Positions 49,169 to 61,070 are shown, counted from the first letter of the stretch. The stretch is 64,000 nucleotides of DNA from Pectobacterium betavasculorum (GCF_000749845.1 NZ_JQHM01000003.1:1-64000), one strand, 5' to 3'. Numbers and translations are program-made. Notes: generated from the letters alone by a model not told the origin.

Positions 49169-50749
49169 ATGCTCGACAATACGATGAAAGTCCAGTTGAA
49201 AGCTTATCTGGAAAAATTAACCAAACCTGTTGAGTTAATTGCGACTCTGGATGATTCCGCGAAATCTGCTGAAGTCAGAAGCTTGCTGACCGAGATCGCC
49301 GAGTTGTCTAATCAGGTAAGCTTTATTGAAAATAACACATTGCTTGAAAAGAATGGTCAGCCAGCACGTAAGCCTTCTTTTTTGATTACTAATCCAGGCT
49401 CCCAAAGCGGCCCGCGTTTTGCCGGTGCGCCGATGGGGCACGAATTTACCTCCCTGATTCTGGCGTTATTGCAGGTGGGGGGGCATCCGTCGAAAGAAGC
49501 GAAAGAATTACTCGATCAAATCCGTAATCTTGACGGTTCGTTCCATTTTGAAACGTATTACTCGCTGTCCTGCCACAACTGCCCGGACGTGGTGCAGGCG
49601 CTGAATTTAATGGCGGTTTTGAACCCAAATATCACCCATACCGCAATTGACGGCGGTGTGTTCCAGGATGAGATTCAAAGCCGTAATGTCATGGGCGTTC
49701 CCACCATTTTCCTGAACGGCGAACACTTCAGTCAGGGGCGGACAAGCCTCGCTGAGATTGTGACTAAAATCGATACTGGCGCGGGTGCTAAGCAGGTTGA
49801 GAAGCTGAACCAGCGTGACGTCTATGATGTGTTAATCATCGGTAGCGGCCCGGCAGGTGCGGCAGCGGCGGTCTATTCGGCGCGTAAAGGGATCCGCACT
49901 GGGTTGGTCGGTGAGCGCTTTGGCGGTCAGGTGCTGGATACCGTCGATATTGAAAACTACATTTCCGTCCCGAAAACGGAAGGTGCCAAACTGGCGACCG
50001 CGTTGAAAAGCCATGTTGACGACTATGATGTCGACGTTATCGATGCACAGAGTGCGGAAGCTTTAATTCCCGGCGGCGAACCGGGTAAACCGCATCAGGT
50101 GATCACCGTATCCGGCGCGACGCTGAAAGCACGCAGCGTGATCATTGCGACTGGTGCGCGCTGGAGAAACATGAATGTTCCCGGCGAAGATCAGTATCGT
50201 ACGCGTGGCGTAACGTACTGCCCACACTGCGATGGCCCGCTGTTTAAAGGCAAACATGTCGCGGTGATTGGTGGTGGAAACTCCGGCGTAGAGGCGGCTA
50301 TCGATCTGGCTGGCGTGGTGAAACATGTCACGCTGCTTGAGTTTGCACCGGAACTGAAAGCGGATTCTGTATTGCAGGAGAAGGTACGCAGCCTGCCGAA
50401 CGTTGACATCATTCTGAATGCGCAAACCACAGAAGTGAAAGGCGATGGACAGAAGGTCACGGGGCTGAGCTACAAAGATCGTATTACCGATACGGTACAT
50501 GATTTACCGCTGGAAGGGATCTTCGTGCAAATTGGCCTGTTGCCTAACACCCACTGGCTGGAAGGTACCGTAGCCAGAAACCGCATCGGAGAAATTGAGA
50601 TCGATGCCAAATGTGAAACCAGCGTGAAAGGCATCTTTGCTGCTGGTGACTGTACGACGGTGCCTTACAAACAGATCATTATCGCGACGGGCGAAGGCGC
50701 AAAGGCATCCTTGAGCGCATTTGATTACCTAATCAGAACCCGTGCGTAA
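49169..50749 (+). CDS. ahpF: Alkyl hydroperoxide reductase subunit F
   Basis: NADH-dependent flavoprotein disulfide reductase that regenerates AhpC. It has 526 aa. The N-terminal double thioredoxin-like domain has redox pair CHNC (135-138). The thioredoxin-reductase-like part has FAD site [14 protein letters not shown] site [10 protein letters not shown] and redox pair CPHC. It has a few extra residues (NTLLEKNGQ) relative to E. coli's 521. It lies 131 bp after ahpC, with two hairpins between. Confidence 0.97.
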   Translation: MLDNTMKVQLKAYLEKLTKPVELIATLDDSAKSAEVRSLLTEIAELSNQVSFIENNTLLEKNGQPARKPSFLITNPGSQSGPRFAGAPMGHEFTSLILALLQVGGHPSKEAKELLDQIRNLDGSFHFETYYSLSCHNCPDVVQALNLMAVLNPNITHTAIDGGVFQDEIQSRNVMGVPTIFLNGEHFSQGRTSLAEIVTKIDTGAGAKQVEKLNQRDVYDVLIIGSGPAGAAAAVYSARKGIRTGLVGERFGGQVLDTVDIENYISVPKTEGAKLATALKSHVDDYDVDVIDAQSAEALIPGGEPGKPHQVITVSGATLKARSVIIATGARWRNMNVPGEDQYRTRGVTYCPHCDGPLFKGKHVAVIGGGNSGVEAAIDLAGVVKHVTLLEFAPELKADSVLQEKVRSLPNVDIILNAQTTEVKGDGQKVTGLSYKDRITDTVHDLPLEGIFVQIGLLPNTHWLEGTVARNRIGEIEIDAKCETSVKGIFAAGDCTTVPYKQIIIATGEGAKASLSAFDYLIRTRA

Positions 50750-50824
50750 TATCGGTCTATGGGAGAGCGGTGCATTCGCCTCTCTCCTCTCTCCTCTTAC
50801 TCTGACGACGATCTTTACTTTTCG

Positions 50825-50864
50825 CGCAGCGATGCCTCTTTTAAGAGGCATCGCTGCGTTTTTT
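50825..50864 (+). terminator. ahpCF terminator
   Basis: A perfect 16-bp stem (CGCAGCGATGCCTCTT with AAGAGGCATCGCTGCG, loop TT) is followed by six T residues. Confidence 0.95.
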
Positions 50865-51065
50865 CGCCTTAAAACTTTCCTTTTGATCGTAAAAATTAGA
50901 GCTCAGCCCTTGCCAAGGGACAATAAGAAATTCATAATGCCGTCCGCTCTGTGTTGTGGCTCGTTTTTTACTCTTTACACAGCGCCGTATTTCGAGCGCT
51001 AGCGTTACCTCAATTCACATTATTTTTATCAGTTAATACAAAAAATCATATTCTTCTTAACAGAC

Positions 51066-51235
51066 TTATCCACAGACTGTTTGTTGGTTATTTATTAATC
51101 ACGCTATGTTATTGATAAAATGCTGTAGAGTATCTTATTGATATCTATTCATAAATTTTACTTATAAAATGTTATAACGATCGCTTGTACTTTTTGTGAC
51201 AGTTGATAGGTAACGGTTTTTTTTATTTATTCACA
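51066..51235 (+). other. DnaA boxes in an AT-rich gap (candidate datA-like locus)
   Basis: A perfect DnaA box TTATCCACA is at 51066-51074 and a second consensus-type box TTATTCACA (TTWTNCACA) at 51227-51235, same orientation. CTTTACACA at 50972-50980 has one mismatch. The gene-free region 50865-51272 is strongly AT-rich. E. coli datA, a DnaA-titrating and DnaA-ATP-hydrolysing locus, lies beside glyVXY before queG, the equivalent map position. Fewer boxes are seen than the five of E. coli datA. Confidence 0.45.
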
Positions 51236-51272
51236 GCGCGTGCGACAAACTGATGACAACCATTTGAGTGGC

Positions 51273-52412
51273 TCACGCATCACGCGGTAATCCTTTCTCT
51301 ACTGCACGAATAAGTCGTTTTTTCTGCGTGGATTGGACGTCAATTTCCAGTGATGCACGGCGTTCCAACTGCTGGCGAATCGCCCAGTGGATATGTTCAT
51401 CCAACAACTCGCTTTCACCCAGACGGGTTTGCAGTGCTAGCACGATACTATCCTGATACGGTGCATTTCCCAGTGCGACAGCAATATTGCGTAGCCAGCG
51501 GAGATGGCCGATGCGCCGAATCGGCGATCCTTCTGTAATCCGCAGAAATTTTTCTTCATTCCAGCCAAATAATACCAGCAGCTCCGGCGTATGCAGCGCG
51601 GCACGTGGACTGAAATCAGCTTCGTCGGTGAGCTGTGAAAATCGGTTCCACGGACAAATAAGCTGACAGTCATCGCAGCCATAGATACGGTTGCCCATTA
51701 GCGGACGAAATTCTTCGGGAATCGGACCTTCCAATTCGATAGTCAGGTAGGAAATGCAGCGGCGGGCATCGACGGTATAAGGGGCGACAATCGCGCCGGT
51801 TGGGCAGGTCGTCATGCAGGCGACACAGCGACCGCACTGTTCTTCCTGTGGCCGATCAACGGGCAGAGGTAAATCGATCAGTAGTTCACCGAGAAAGAAC
51901 CAGGAGCCTGCTTCTCTATTTAGAATTAGTGAGTGTTTACCAACCCAGCCAAGCCCGGCTTTTGCAGCCAAAGGACGCTCCATGATCGGTGCGGAATCGA
52001 CGAATGGGCGAAAATTCAATTCACCGCAGTATTCCTGAATCTGGTCACCGAGTTTTTTCAGCCGCTGGCGTAATAGTTTGTGGTAATCACGACCCAGCGC
52101 ATAACGGCTAACGTAGCCGAGTTCTGGATTCTTTAAGGTACTCGCGAATGCCGCTTTGGCGGGCAGGTAATTCATACGTACACTGATGACACGGAGTGTG
52201 CCGGGCAGGAGTTCGTGCGGACGCGCCCGTAGCATGCCATGACGCGCCATCCAGTCCATTTCTCCGTGATATTGCTTATCCAGCCAGGCCTGAAGCCGAG
52301 GTTCTTCTGCGGACAAATCGGTGTCGCAGATGCCGACCTGCTGGAATCCCAATGCCTGTCCCCATTGCTTGATGTGTTGCGCTAATTCATTGAGATCGTA
52401 GGGGTATGACAT
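51273..52412 (-). CDS. queG: Epoxyqueuosine reductase QueG
   Basis: Last step of queuosine synthesis in tRNA: cobalamin-dependent reduction of epoxyqueuosine. It has 379 aa, E. coli length. Two [4Fe-4S] clusters are provided by CGRCVACMTTCPTG and CDDCQLICPWNRF. The catalytic Asp is in FVDSAPIMERPLA. HEAT-like C-terminus (IRRIGHLRWLRNIAVALGNA). Divergent from nnr. Confidence 0.96.
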   Translation of the reverse strand: MSYPYDLNELAQHIKQWGQALGFQQVGICDTDLSAEEPRLQAWLDKQYHGEMDWMARHGMLRARPHELLPGTLRVISVRMNYLPAKAAFASTLKNPELGYVSRYALGRDYHKLLRQRLKKLGDQIQEYCGELNFRPFVDSAPIMERPLAAKAGLGWVGKHSLILNREAGSWFFLGELLIDLPLPVDRPQEEQCGRCVACMTTCPTGAIVAPYTVDARRCISYLTIELEGPIPEEFRPLMGNRIYGCDDCQLICPWNRFSQLTDEADFSPRAALHTPELLVLFGWNEEKFLRITEGSPIRRIGHLRWLRNIAVALGNAPYQDSIVLALQTRLGESELLDEHIHWAIRQQLERRASLEIDVQSTQKKRLIRAVEKGLPRDA

Positions 52413-52554
52413 GATGGGCCACAGAAATAAACAAGACGTGCTGATGTTACCATATCTGCGCCGCAGAGCCGATGTCTGCTGAGATGCGAGGAATGCTGGC
52501 GGTCGTTTAGGTTGCTTGCTAATTTTAACTCATTGTAATGAAAACTAAGAGCAA

Positions 52555-54102
52555 ATGATGACAGATCACGATCGAAAGCGAGGAGATGATTTGCCTGACT
52601 CGGTGTTTTACGCCGAATGGGTGCGCAATGAAGAAGCCAGCGCAGCCCGCGAATCAGGAATTTCGCTGTGGGAACTCATGCAGCGTGCGGGAGAAGCCGC
52701 ATTTCAGGTCGCTCGCCAATGCTACCCGTCTGCCCGACGCTGGCGGGTGCTCGCTGGACACGGCAATAACGGTGGCGATGGATATGTGGTCGCCAGTTTG
52801 GCGTTGGCGGCGGGTGTGGAGGTGGATGTTGTTGCCTGCACCAGCGATAAGCTGCTGCCTGCTGATGCTAATCTTGCTCGGCAGCGCTGGCTGGATCAAG
52901 GCGGCCGTGTTGAAGAGGTGAGTGCGCAAGATGATGTTGATACGCTGTGGCCGGAAGGAATCGATCTCATTATTGATGGTTTACTGGGAACCGGCCTTTC
53001 CGCTGTACCACGCGAACCCTATGCCACGTTAATTACACAGGCGAATGCCTATCCCGCCCCCATTGTTTCACTGGACATTCCCTCTGGTTTACATGCTGAA
53101 ACTGGAGCCTGTGCTGGCGTCGCGATCTGTGCGGCGCAGACGGTGACGTTTATCACGCTGAAACCGGGGCTACTGACTGGCCGTGCGCGTGAGCTGGTTG
53201 GGAAACTTCATTATCAGTCGCTAGGGTTGCAGGCGTGGCTGCATGACCAAACCGCGCCGATACGGCGGCTGAACGCGGCGCAACTTCCCGAATGGCTGAC
53301 GCCTCGTCCAGCCGGACAGCATAAAGGCGATAATGGCAGGCTGCTGGTGGTCGGTGGCAACGCTGGTTTAGGCGGTGCAGTGTTAATGGCTGCTGATGCG
53401 GCGTTACACAGCGGCGCAGGCTTAGTGCGAGTACTTACTCACAAACAGTACCAATCGGTGTTTCTGACGGCTCGGCCTGAGTTGATGGTGCAAGAATTGA
53501 CGGCAGATACGTTGCGGGAAGGGCTGGAATGGGCGGATGTCGTGGTGATTGGTCCTGGCTTAGGGCAGGATGATTGGGCTAAAAATGCGCTGCGCCTGGC
53601 AGAAAATTGTAACAAACCCATGTTATGGGATGCGGATGCGCTTAACCTGCTGGCAATCAATCCGCATAAGCGGCAGAATCGCGTGCTGACACCTCACCCC
53701 GGCGAGGCGTCACGTTTACTGAATTGCCGCGTGTCTGATATTGAAAGTGATCGCTTACTTGCGGCCACAAAGCTGGTAAAACGCTATGGAGGTGTTGTCG
53801 TATTAAAAGGTGCGGGAACGGTGATTGCCAGCGAGCGGGCAGAGGTTGCCATTGCTGATGTGGGAAACCCCGGCATGGCGACAGGTGGCATGGGTGATGT
53901 GCTGTCCGGTATCGTTGGTGGTTTGCTGGCGCAAAAGCTCTCGCTGTATGATGCTGCCTGTGCAGGGTGTGTCGTTCACGGTGCGGCGGCTGATTGGCTT
54001 GCGGCACAGCGTGGTACCCGAGGTATGCTGGCGACCGATTTACTGCCTGTCTTGTTCCGCTATGTGAACCCCGAGCGGATGTTTCCAGAGCCGTATTTTT
54101 AG
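52555..54102 (+). CDS. nnr: NAD(P)H-hydrate epimerase / dehydratase Nnr
   Basis: Bifunctional repair enzyme for hydrated NAD(P)H, 515 aa as in E. coli. The N-terminal YjeF epimerase domain has GHGNNGGDGYV; the C-terminal ADP-dependent dehydratase domain has TPHPGEASRLL and GNPGMATGGMGDVLSGI. Two adjacent ATGs (52555, 52558) with a weak AAGAG site leave the start ambiguous by one codon. First gene of a run with tsaE, amiB, mutL and miaA. Confidence 0.96.
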   Translation: MMTDHDRKRGDDLPDSVFYAEWVRNEEASAARESGISLWELMQRAGEAAFQVARQCYPSARRWRVLAGHGNNGGDGYVVASLALAAGVEVDVVACTSDKLLPADANLARQRWLDQGGRVEEVSAQDDVDTLWPEGIDLIIDGLLGTGLSAVPREPYATLITQANAYPAPIVSLDIPSGLHAETGACAGVAICAAQTVTFITLKPGLLTGRARELVGKLHYQSLGLQAWLHDQTAPIRRLNAAQLPEWLTPRPAGQHKGDNGRLLVVGGNAGLGGAVLMAADAALHSGAGLVRVLTHKQYQSVFLTARPELMVQELTADTLREGLEWADVVVIGPGLGQDDWAKNALRLAENCNKPMLWDADALNLLAINPHKRQNRVLTPHPGEASRLLNCRVSDIESDRLLAATKLVKRYGGVVVLKGAGTVIASERAEVAIADVGNPGMATGGMGDVLSGIVGGLLAQKLSLYDAACAGCVVHGAAADWLAAQRGTRGMLATDLLPVLFRYVNPERMFPEPYF

Positions 54103-54111
54103 AACAGTAGA

Positions 54112-54594
54112 ATGAAAAAAATAGTCTTACTTCTGCCGGATGAGGCAGCAACCATTTCATTAGGCACGGCGCTGGCGAAAGCCTGTGACGGTGCTTGTGT
54201 TATCCATCTTTATGGCGATCTCGGCGCGGGGAAAACGACGTTTAGCCGCGGGTTCCTACAGGCGCGCGGCCATCAGGGCAATGTCAAAAGCCCCACCTAT
54301 ACGCTGGTAGAGCCTTACGCGCTATCGCCGCTGGCTGTTTATCACTTTGATCTTTATCGCCTGGCCGATCCAGAAGAGTTGGAGTTTATGGGGATCCGCG
54401 ATTATCTGACGCAAGATGCCATTTGTCTGATTGAATGGCCGCAACAAGGGGCTGGCGTGCTGCCCGATGCGGATATTGAGCTGCATTTACGCTATCAGGA
54501 TGAGGGCCGACAGGCTGAACTGTTTGCGGTCTCTGCGACGGGAGACGCGATGTTACAACGTTTTTCTCTTCAGCCAGGAACAACAAAATCATGA
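54112..54594 (+). CDS. tsaE: tRNA threonylcarbamoyladenosine protein TsaE
   Basis: ATPase of the TsaBDE complex that makes t6A37 in ANN-decoding tRNAs. It has 160 aa. The P-loop reads [13 protein letters not shown] and the conserved [10 protein letters not shown] and HFDLYRL follow. It lies 9 bp after nnr and overlaps amiB by 4 bp (ATGA). Confidence 0.97.
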   Translation: MKKIVLLLPDEAATISLGTALAKACDGACVIHLYGDLGAGKTTFSRGFLQARGHQGNVKSPTYTLVEPYALSPLAVYHFDLYRLADPEELEFMGIRDYLTQDAICLIEWPQQGAGVLPDADIELHLRYQDEGRQAELFAVSATGDAMLQRFSLQPGTTKS

Positions 54595-56276
54595 TGAGTC
54601 GTATGGTTAAGCTGTTCATCGGCGTATGGCTGTTGCTGGCAGGATCGGCGTGGGCGGCCAATCTGTCGGATATCAAGGTGGATAACGCGTCAGGCCAGGC
54701 CACGGTGCGCTTGAGCTTTAGCGGTCAGCCTATTTATGCTTTCTTCCCACTCAGTAACCCGGCCAGAGTGGTTATCGATATTCGTCAGACTGGCGTCATT
54801 AAAGGGTTACCGTTGGATTTTAGTGGGAAAAATCTGATTAAACGTGTGCGTACCAGCAATGCTCAGGATGCACAAAGCCTGCGTCTGGTGCTGGATTTGA
54901 CTCAGGCGGCCAGGACGCGAGCGGTTACGCAAAAAGAAGGGACGGGATACGCTGTTGTTTTCACCATCACGGGTGATAAAGCGAAAACGGTGCAAGCCTC
55001 CATGCCTCCTGCTACACGGCAGCAAAATAGCGCGCCAGCAGAACCGGCAAAAAACCCGTTTACCAACAAACCGACCGTTGTCGTAAATACCAGTGTGTCA
55101 TCTACCCGGGTACCAGCTCGACAGAGTAATGAACGGGTCGTTGTTGCGATTGATGCCGGTCACGGAGGGCAAGATCCTGGTGCGATTGGCCCTAACGGGC
55201 TGCGGGAGAAAAATGTCACTATTTCTATCGCTCGCAAATTACAGGCTTTACTGAATAACGATCCGGCTTTTAAAGGTGTGTTGACGCGCGACGGTGACTA
55301 CTTTATTTCCGTTATGGGGCGTTCAGATGTGGCGCGTAAGCAAGGCGCGAACCTGTTGGTGTCGATTCACGCGGATGCTGCACCGAACCGCAATGCCAAA
55401 GGTGCCTCTGTTTGGGTGCTATCCAACCGTCGTGCGAATAGCGAAATGGCAACCTGGCTGGAACAACATGAGAAACAGTCTGAACTGTTGGGGGGAGCAG
55501 GCGATCTGCTAGCGAACAGCAACGCGGATCCTTATCTCAGTCAGGCGGTGCTGGATCTTCAATTTGGCCATTCCCAGCGCGTCGGGTATGACGTCGCGAT
55601 CAAGGTATTGCGTGAGCTCCAGCGCGTCGGGGGGCTGCATAAACGACGCCCTGAGCACGCCAGTCTGGGTGTATTGCGCTCGCCAGATATTCCTTCCCTA
55701 CTGGTGGAAACCGGGTTTATCAGTAACGTTGCAGAAGAGCGGTTGTTGGGCAGTAACGACTATCAGGAAAAAATCGCCAATGCGATTTATCAAGGGCTGA
55801 GGGGGTACTTCCAGACGCACCCGATGCAATCTGTTCCTAAAAACGCCCTCCCAAAGCAGGAAAGCCGCCCACTACAGTCGGCGGCAAGTGATACAGCGAC
55901 ATCGAGCAGTACCGTCACGGCGGCGAAAGCGAGTGCGGGCAGCAGGCGTCATACCGTTGCACGTGGCGAAACACTTTCTTCCATTGCCCGACGTTATGGT
56001 GTCAGTCTCGCGGCCATGCGCGATGTGAATAAGCTGAACAAGGATATCGTCTGGGTTGGACAGCGTCTGAATATTCCGGCGACAGGGAAGCAGCAGACGG
56101 CATCAACGCCCGCGCCTAAAAAGGCAGCACCGGTGAAGCATAAGGTCGTAAAGGGTGATAGCCTGAGTGCGATTGCTGCGCGTTACGGTGTCAGTATGAA
56201 AGAGATCCAACAGGTAAATAATATGCGCTCTGGCTCGGTGCAACTGGGGCAAACGCTGATTATACCGTCCGCCTGA
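54591..56276 (+). CDS. amiB: N-acetylmuramoyl-L-alanine amidase AmiB
   Basis: Periplasmic septal peptidoglycan amidase, 561 aa. Signal peptide ([15 protein letters not shown]), AMIN domain (about 25-130) for septal targeting, a low-complexity linker, the zinc amidase domain (about 180-405; ligands in [19 protein letters not shown] and SIHADAAPN; catalytic Glu in [10 protein letters not shown]), and two C-terminal LysM repeats ([34 protein letters not shown]). It is longer than E. coli AmiB (445 aa), mainly in the linker and LysM part. EnvC/FtsEX activation is known in E. coli. Start overlaps tsaE by 4 bp. Confidence 0.96.
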   Translation: MMSRMVKLFIGVWLLLAGSAWAANLSDIKVDNASGQATVRLSFSGQPIYAFFPLSNPARVVIDIRQTGVIKGLPLDFSGKNLIKRVRTSNAQDAQSLRLVLDLTQAARTRAVTQKEGTGYAVVFTITGDKAKTVQASMPPATRQQNSAPAEPAKNPFTNKPTVVVNTSVSSTRVPARQSNERVVVAIDAGHGGQDPGAIGPNGLREKNVTISIARKLQALLNNDPAFKGVLTRDGDYFISVMGRSDVARKQGANLLVSIHADAAPNRNAKGASVWVLSNRRANSEMATWLEQHEKQSELLGGAGDLLANSNADPYLSQAVLDLQFGHSQRVGYDVAIKVLRELQRVGGLHKRRPEHASLGVLRSPDIPSLLVETGFISNVAEERLLGSNDYQEKIANAIYQGLRGYFQTHPMQSVPKNALPKQESRPLQSAASDTATSSSTVTAAKASAGSRRHTVARGETLSSIARRYGVSLAAMRDVNKLNKDIVWVGQRLNIPATGKQQTASTPAPKKAAPVKHKVVKGDSLSAIAARYGVSMKEIQQVNNMRSGSVQLGQTLIIPSA

Positions 56277-56327
56277 TTGTTCATGCTGACGATGTCGATA
56301 GATTGAGGATAGTAAGAGGGATACGCT

Positions 56328-58334
56328 ATGCCGATTCAGGTGCTGCCACCGCAGTTGGCTAACCAGATCGCCGCCGGAGAAGTGGTTGAGCGTCCGGCTT
56401 CGGTCGTAAAGGAACTGGTGGAAAACAGTCTGGATGCAGGGGCGACCCGAATTGATATCGACATAGAACGCGGTGGTGCGAAACTGATCCGTATTCGTGA
56501 CAATGGCTCGGGGATTGGAAAGGATGAATTAACGCTGGCGCTGGCGCGTCATGCGACCAGTAAAATTGCCACGCTCGACGATCTGGAAGCGATCGTTAGC
56601 ATGGGGTTTCGCGGCGAAGCGCTGGCAAGTATCAGTTCCGTCTCCCGTTTAACTCTGACATCACGCACGGCCGAACAATCTGAGGCCTGGCAAGCCTACG
56701 CCGAAGGGCGAGACATGGCGGTGACGGTCAAGCCTGCCGCTCATCCTGTGGGCACCACACTAGAAGTGCTGGATCTGTTTTACAACACGCCCGCCCGCCG
56801 TAAATTTATGCGCACGGAAAAAACTGAATTCACCCATATTGATGAGGTGGTGCGCCGCATTGCATTGGCACGTTTCGATGTCGCTATTACGCTGCATCAT
56901 AACGGTAAGCTGATGCGGCAGTATCGTGCAGCACCGGATAAAAATCAGTATGAACGCCGTTTAGGCAGCATCTGTGGTGCGACCTTCTTACAGCATGCGC
57001 TTGCAGTGTCATGGCAACACGGCGATCTCACTATCCATGGTTGGGTTGCCGATCCTGTTGGAGCGAAACAGCTTCCTGATATGCAGTATTGTTATGTGAA
57101 CCAACGCATGATGCGCGATCGGCTCATTAACCATGCCATTCGGCAGGCTTATCAGGATCAGCTTAGCGACGAGCAGCAGCCTGCCTATGTTTTATATCTG
57201 GAGATCGACCCGCACCAGGTGGATGTCAATGTTCATCCTGCCAAGCATGAGGTACGGTTCCATCAGGCGCGATTGGTGCATGATTTCATCTATCAGGCCG
57301 TGATGTCCGTTCTACAGCAGGCCTCTGCGCCGCGGCTGGACATGACAGAACCAGAGACAGGAAAACCCGTGCAATGGCAGCAGGAAAATCGTCCTGCCGC
57401 AGGCGAAAACCATTTTGCCCAGTCGCCGCGTGCCGATAATTCTCCATCTGATGGCGGGAAAGCGCCGCGTTCAGGCCATTCTGGTCAGGCGCGAGAATCT
57501 GCCTATTCTGGTTACCAGCCGGAGAATCCGTATCAGAAAAAGCAAGGTGAGTTGTATAAGGTGCTGCTGCAACCGACGGATAATGGAGCAAGTACACCGC
57601 TGTCCGGTGAGCGCGTTTCTGTACCGTCGAATATCGCTAGGCCGTCGGACGTGGTTGTGCCATCCACGGTATTGCATGACGCATCCCTGACTCGAACTGC
57701 ATCGGACACCGCAGCCAGTAATAACAAACAACGCGCGCCGGTTGAGCCGCCGCTAGAAAGCCAATCAAGTGGCTTTGGCCGTGTACTGACGGTTTATCCG
57801 CCGTGCTACGCGCTGTTGGAGTACCATAAGGGGCTGGCAATGCTGTCGCTTCCGGTTGCTGAACGCTATCTGAAAGTCGTGCAGTTGACGCCATCCGAAG
57901 AGGGGCTGCGGGCACAGCCGTTACTGATTCCACAGCGCCTGACGCTGAGTAAATCCGAACTGAACGTCTTGTCTGCCCATCATGCGTTGCTGATGCGTTT
58001 TGGTATTGATGTATTGGTTGAGTCACAACGCGCCACATTGCGTGCCGTACCTTTACCATTGCGCCAACAAAATTTACAAAACTTGATCTCTGAACTGATA
58101 GGCTATCTGGCCGACTATCAGACGGTTGAGACTCAACTGGTGGAGCCTGATGCGTTGGCGTCATGGATGGCAACGCGATTGCAGAGCGAACAGGAAAACT
58201 GGAGCCATTCTCAGGCCATACAATTACTGGCGGATGTCGAGCGACTTTGTCCGCAACTGGCGAAAACGCCGCCGTCTGAACTTTTATATATGATGGACAT
58301 CCATGATGCCATCCAGGCTTTAAAGCATGAGTAA
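56328..58334 (+). CDS. mutL: DNA mismatch repair protein MutL
   Basis: GHKL ATPase linking MutS to MutH and UvrD. It has 668 aa, longer than E. coli's 615; the extra length is in the disordered linker (about residues 340-480, rich in Q, S, P and N). ATPase motifs: [30 protein letters not shown]. No DQHAxxE endonuclease motif, as expected where MutH makes the nick. AGAGGGA precedes the ATG; the stop overlaps miaA by 8 bp. Confidence 0.97.
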   Translation: MPIQVLPPQLANQIAAGEVVERPASVVKELVENSLDAGATRIDIDIERGGAKLIRIRDNGSGIGKDELTLALARHATSKIATLDDLEAIVSMGFRGEALASISSVSRLTLTSRTAEQSEAWQAYAEGRDMAVTVKPAAHPVGTTLEVLDLFYNTPARRKFMRTEKTEFTHIDEVVRRIALARFDVAITLHHNGKLMRQYRAAPDKNQYERRLGSICGATFLQHALAVSWQHGDLTIHGWVADPVGAKQLPDMQYCYVNQRMMRDRLINHAIRQAYQDQLSDEQQPAYVLYLEIDPHQVDVNVHPAKHEVRFHQARLVHDFIYQAVMSVLQQASAPRLDMTEPETGKPVQWQQENRPAAGENHFAQSPRADNSPSDGGKAPRSGHSGQARESAYSGYQPENPYQKKQGELYKVLLQPTDNGASTPLSGERVSVPSNIARPSDVVVPSTVLHDASLTRTASDTAASNNKQRAPVEPPLESQSSGFGRVLTVYPPCYALLEYHKGLAMLSLPVAERYLKVVQLTPSEEGLRAQPLLIPQRLTLSKSELNVLSAHHALLMRFGIDVLVESQRATLRAVPLPLRQQNLQNLISELIGYLADYQTVETQLVEPDALASWMATRLQSEQENWSHSQAIQLLADVERLCPQLAKTPPSELLYMMDIHDAIQALKHE

Positions 58335-59268
58335 TGTAGAAAACGCGTCGTTGCCGCCCGCTATTTTTATCATGGGGCCGACGGCTTCAGGAAAAACGGC
58401 ATTGGCGATGGCGCTACGAGAATATTTGCCGGTAGAGTTGATTAGCGTAGATTCCGCCCTCATCTACAAAGATATGGATATTGGGACGGCGAAACCGAGT
58501 GCGGAAGAGCTGGCACTGGCACCGCATCGATTAATCGACATTCTCGATCCAACTGAGTCTTATTCTGCGGCCGATTTTCGCCGCGATGCACTGAGCGAGA
58601 TGGCAGAGATTACCGCTGCCGGATGTATTCCTCTGCTAGTGGGGGGGACGATGCTGTATTTCAAGGCATTACTGGAGGGGCTTTCTCCTTTGCCGTCAGC
58701 CGATGCCGCAGTGCGTCAACGCATTGAAGATCAGGCAAAAGAAATCGGCTGGGAAGCGATGCATCGGCAGCTAAGTGAGATCGATCCGGTAGCGGCAATT
58801 CGGATTCATCCAAATGATCCGCAGAGACTCTCTCGAGCACTGGAAGTTTTTTTCGTTTCAGGTAACACTTTAACTGAACTGACAAAAACATCTGGCGATG
58901 CGCTGCCCTACCAGGTTCATCAGTTTGCTATCGCCCCGGCGACCCGTGAATTGTTGCATCAGCGGATTGAACAGCGTTTTCATCAGATGTTGGCGGCGGG
59001 TTTTGAGACAGAAGCCCGGACATTATTTGCCCGGCACGACCTTCATACGGATATGCCCTCTATTCGTTGCGTGGGTTATCGCCAGATGTGGTCATATTTA
59101 TCCGGTGAAATTGATTATGATGAGATGGTTTATCGGGGAATTTGTGCGACGCGCCAGTTAGCGAAGCGGCAAATGACCTGGCTGCGCGGTTGGGATGATG
59201 TGTACTGGCTGGATAGCGAAAAACCAACTGAAGCACTGGACAAGGTAATACAGGTCGTTAGTGCATAG
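58327..59268 (+). CDS. miaA: tRNA dimethylallyltransferase MiaA
   Basis: Isopentenylates A37 of tRNAs reading UNN codons. It has 313 aa. The P-loop GPTASGKT is at residues 17-24, [16 protein letters not shown] follows, and the C-terminal [14 protein letters not shown] is conserved. Overlaps mutL by 8 bp; hfq follows after 127 bp that likely contain hfq promoters as in E. coli. Confidence 0.97.
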   Translation: MSNVENASLPPAIFIMGPTASGKTALAMALREYLPVELISVDSALIYKDMDIGTAKPSAEELALAPHRLIDILDPTESYSAADFRRDALSEMAEITAAGCIPLLVGGTMLYFKALLEGLSPLPSADAAVRQRIEDQAKEIGWEAMHRQLSEIDPVAAIRIHPNDPQRLSRALEVFFVSGNTLTELTKTSGDALPYQVHQFAIAPATRELLHQRIEQRFHQMLAAGFETEARTLFARHDLHTDMPSIRCVGYRQMWSYLSGEIDYDEMVYRGICATRQLAKRQMTWLRGWDDVYWLDSEKPTEALDKVIQVVSA

Positions 59269-59395
59269 GTTTGTTAGTGCATAGGTTGGGTGATTGTGTA
59301 CAATCGGTGAGTCTCAGCGTGCAAGTTTTTACACCGTTATTTTAGAGCCTCAGGGTTCTTTGTTACAAACAACATACAAATAAGGAAAATATAGA

Positions 59396-59695
59396 ATGGC
59401 TAAGGGGCAATCTTTGCAAGATCCGTTCTTGAACGCTTTGCGTCGTGAACGTGTTCCGGTTTCGATTTATTTGGTGAACGGTATTAAGTTGCAGGGTCAG
59501 ATCGAATCTTTCGATCAGTTCGTGATTTTGTTGAAAAACACGGTAAGCCAGATGGTTTATAAGCACGCCATCTCTACAGTTGTTCCTTCTCGCCCAGTCT
59601 CTCACCATAGCAACAATCCAGGCGGCAGCAACAATTATCACGGTAGTAACACGACTGCTCAGCAGCAGTCGCAGGATGCTGATGACGCCGAATAA
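59396..59695 (+). CDS. hfq: RNA chaperone Hfq
   Basis: Hexameric Sm-like protein pairing small RNAs with mRNAs. It has 99 aa. The Sm1 motif includes [20 protein letters not shown] and the Sm2 motif ends [15 protein letters not shown], with proximal-face Gln8, Lys56 and His57 present. The C-terminal tail is N-, S- and Q-rich and disordered as in E. coli. A hairpin follows before hflX. Confidence 0.98.
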   Translation: MAKGQSLQDPFLNALRRERVPVSIYLVNGIKLQGQIESFDQFVILLKNTVSQMVYKHAISTVVPSRPVSHHSNNPGGSNNYHGSNTTAQQQSQDADDAE

Positions 59696-59710
59696 GGCGT
59701 ATTGTCAATT

Positions 59711-59767
59711 CACCACGGCGTGGGAGAGCTGGACGCATCGCTCGGCTCCTTCGCTGTGGTGTTTTTT
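59711..59767 (+). terminator. hfq terminator or attenuator
   Basis: CACCACGGCG (59711-59720) pairs with CGCTGTGGTG (59752-59761) with one G-U pair, followed by TTTTTT. The long loop contains smaller stems. It lies between hfq and hflX. Confidence 0.7.
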
Positions 59768-59789
59768 GCTCGTTTAAGAGGTTACTCGC

Positions 59790-61070
59790 TTGTTTGACCG
59801 TTATGAATCAGGTGAACGGGCCATATTAGTTCATATTTTTTTCTCGCAAGATAAAGATACTGACGATCTGCTGGAGTTTGAATCTCTGGTTTCTTCTGCC
59901 GGTATTGAATCTTTGCAGGTTGTTACTGGTAGCCGTAAGGCCCCACACCCCAAGTATTTTGTCGGGGAAGGTAAAGCCGAAGAAATTGCTCAGGTAGTCA
60001 AAGAAACCGGCGCGTTTGTCGTGCTGTTTGATCATGCGCTGACGCCAGCTCAAGAACGTAATCTAGAGCGTTTGTGCGAGTGCCGGGTGATCGATCGTAC
60101 CGGATTGATTTTAGATATTTTTGCCCAGCGTGCACGTACTCACGAGGGGAAATTACAGGTAGAACTGGCACAGCTGCGTCACCTTGCGACCCGACTGGTT
60201 CGTGGTTGGACGCACCTTGAGCGCCAGAAAGGCGGTATCGGTTTGCGTGGCCCGGGTGAAACCCAGCTTGAAACCGACCGTCGTTTATTGCGTAACCGTA
60301 TCAGTCAGATACTGTCGCGTCTCGAACGAGTAGAAAAACAGCGTGAGCAGGGGCGTCGGTCACGGGTTCGCGCCGACGTTCCCACGGTTTCGCTGGTGGG
60401 CTATACCAACGCGGGTAAATCCACGCTGTTTAACAAGATTACATCGGCGGGCGTTTATGCCGCCGATCAGTTATTTGCCACACTGGATCCAACATTGCGC
60501 CGCATTGAAGTGGATGATGTCGGTGATACAGTGCTGGCGGATACCGTAGGTTTTATCCGGCAGTTACCCCATGATTTGGTGGCTGCGTTTAAGGCTACAT
60601 TACAGGAAACACGTCAGGCCTCACTGCTGTTGCACGTTGTTGATGCCGCCGATCCTCGTCTTGACGAGAATATCGACGCGGTTAATGACGTACTGGCGGA
60701 AATTGAGGCCGATGAAATACCTGCGCTGTTGGTAATGAACAAGATTGATATGCTGGATGATTTCGTTCCGCGTATCGATCGCAACGAAGAGAATCTACCG
60801 GTACGGGTCTGGCTTTCAGCACAGACCGGCGACGGTATTCCGTTGCTATTTCAGGCATTGACTGAGCGGCTTTCCGGGGAAATTGCACAACATACCTTGC
60901 ATCTTCCCCCGCAGGCAGGACGCTTGCGTAGTCGTTTTTACCAGCTTCAGGCAATAGAAAAAGAATGGATTGAAGAGGATGGGCAAATTGGTCTGGTTAT
61001 TCGTATGCCGATTGCTGACTGGCGCCGCCTCTGCAAAAAAGAGCAGGAACTGATGGACTATATTGCCTGA
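59790..61070 (+). CDS. hflX: Ribosome-splitting GTPase HflX
   Basis: Heat-shock GTPase that splits stalled 70S ribosomes. 426 aa, equal to E. coli. The start is a TTG at 59790 (MFDRYESGE), with AAGAGG 8 bases upstream. The N-terminal HflX domain ([18 protein letters not shown] region) and [13 protein letters not shown] precede the GTPase motifs [14 protein letters not shown] and NKID. Confidence 0.97.
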   Translation: MFDRYESGERAILVHIFFSQDKDTDDLLEFESLVSSAGIESLQVVTGSRKAPHPKYFVGEGKAEEIAQVVKETGAFVVLFDHALTPAQERNLERLCECRVIDRTGLILDIFAQRARTHEGKLQVELAQLRHLATRLVRGWTHLERQKGGIGLRGPGETQLETDRRLLRNRISQILSRLERVEKQREQGRRSRVRADVPTVSLVGYTNAGKSTLFNKITSAGVYAADQLFATLDPTLRRIEVDDVGDTVLADTVGFIRQLPHDLVAAFKATLQETRQASLLLHVVDAADPRLDENIDAVNDVLAEIEADEIPALLVMNKIDMLDDFVPRIDRNEENLPVRVWLSAQTGDGIPLLFQALTERLSGEIAQHTLHLPPQAGRLRSRFYQLQAIEKEWIEEDGQIGLVIRMPIADWRRLCKKEQELMDYIA

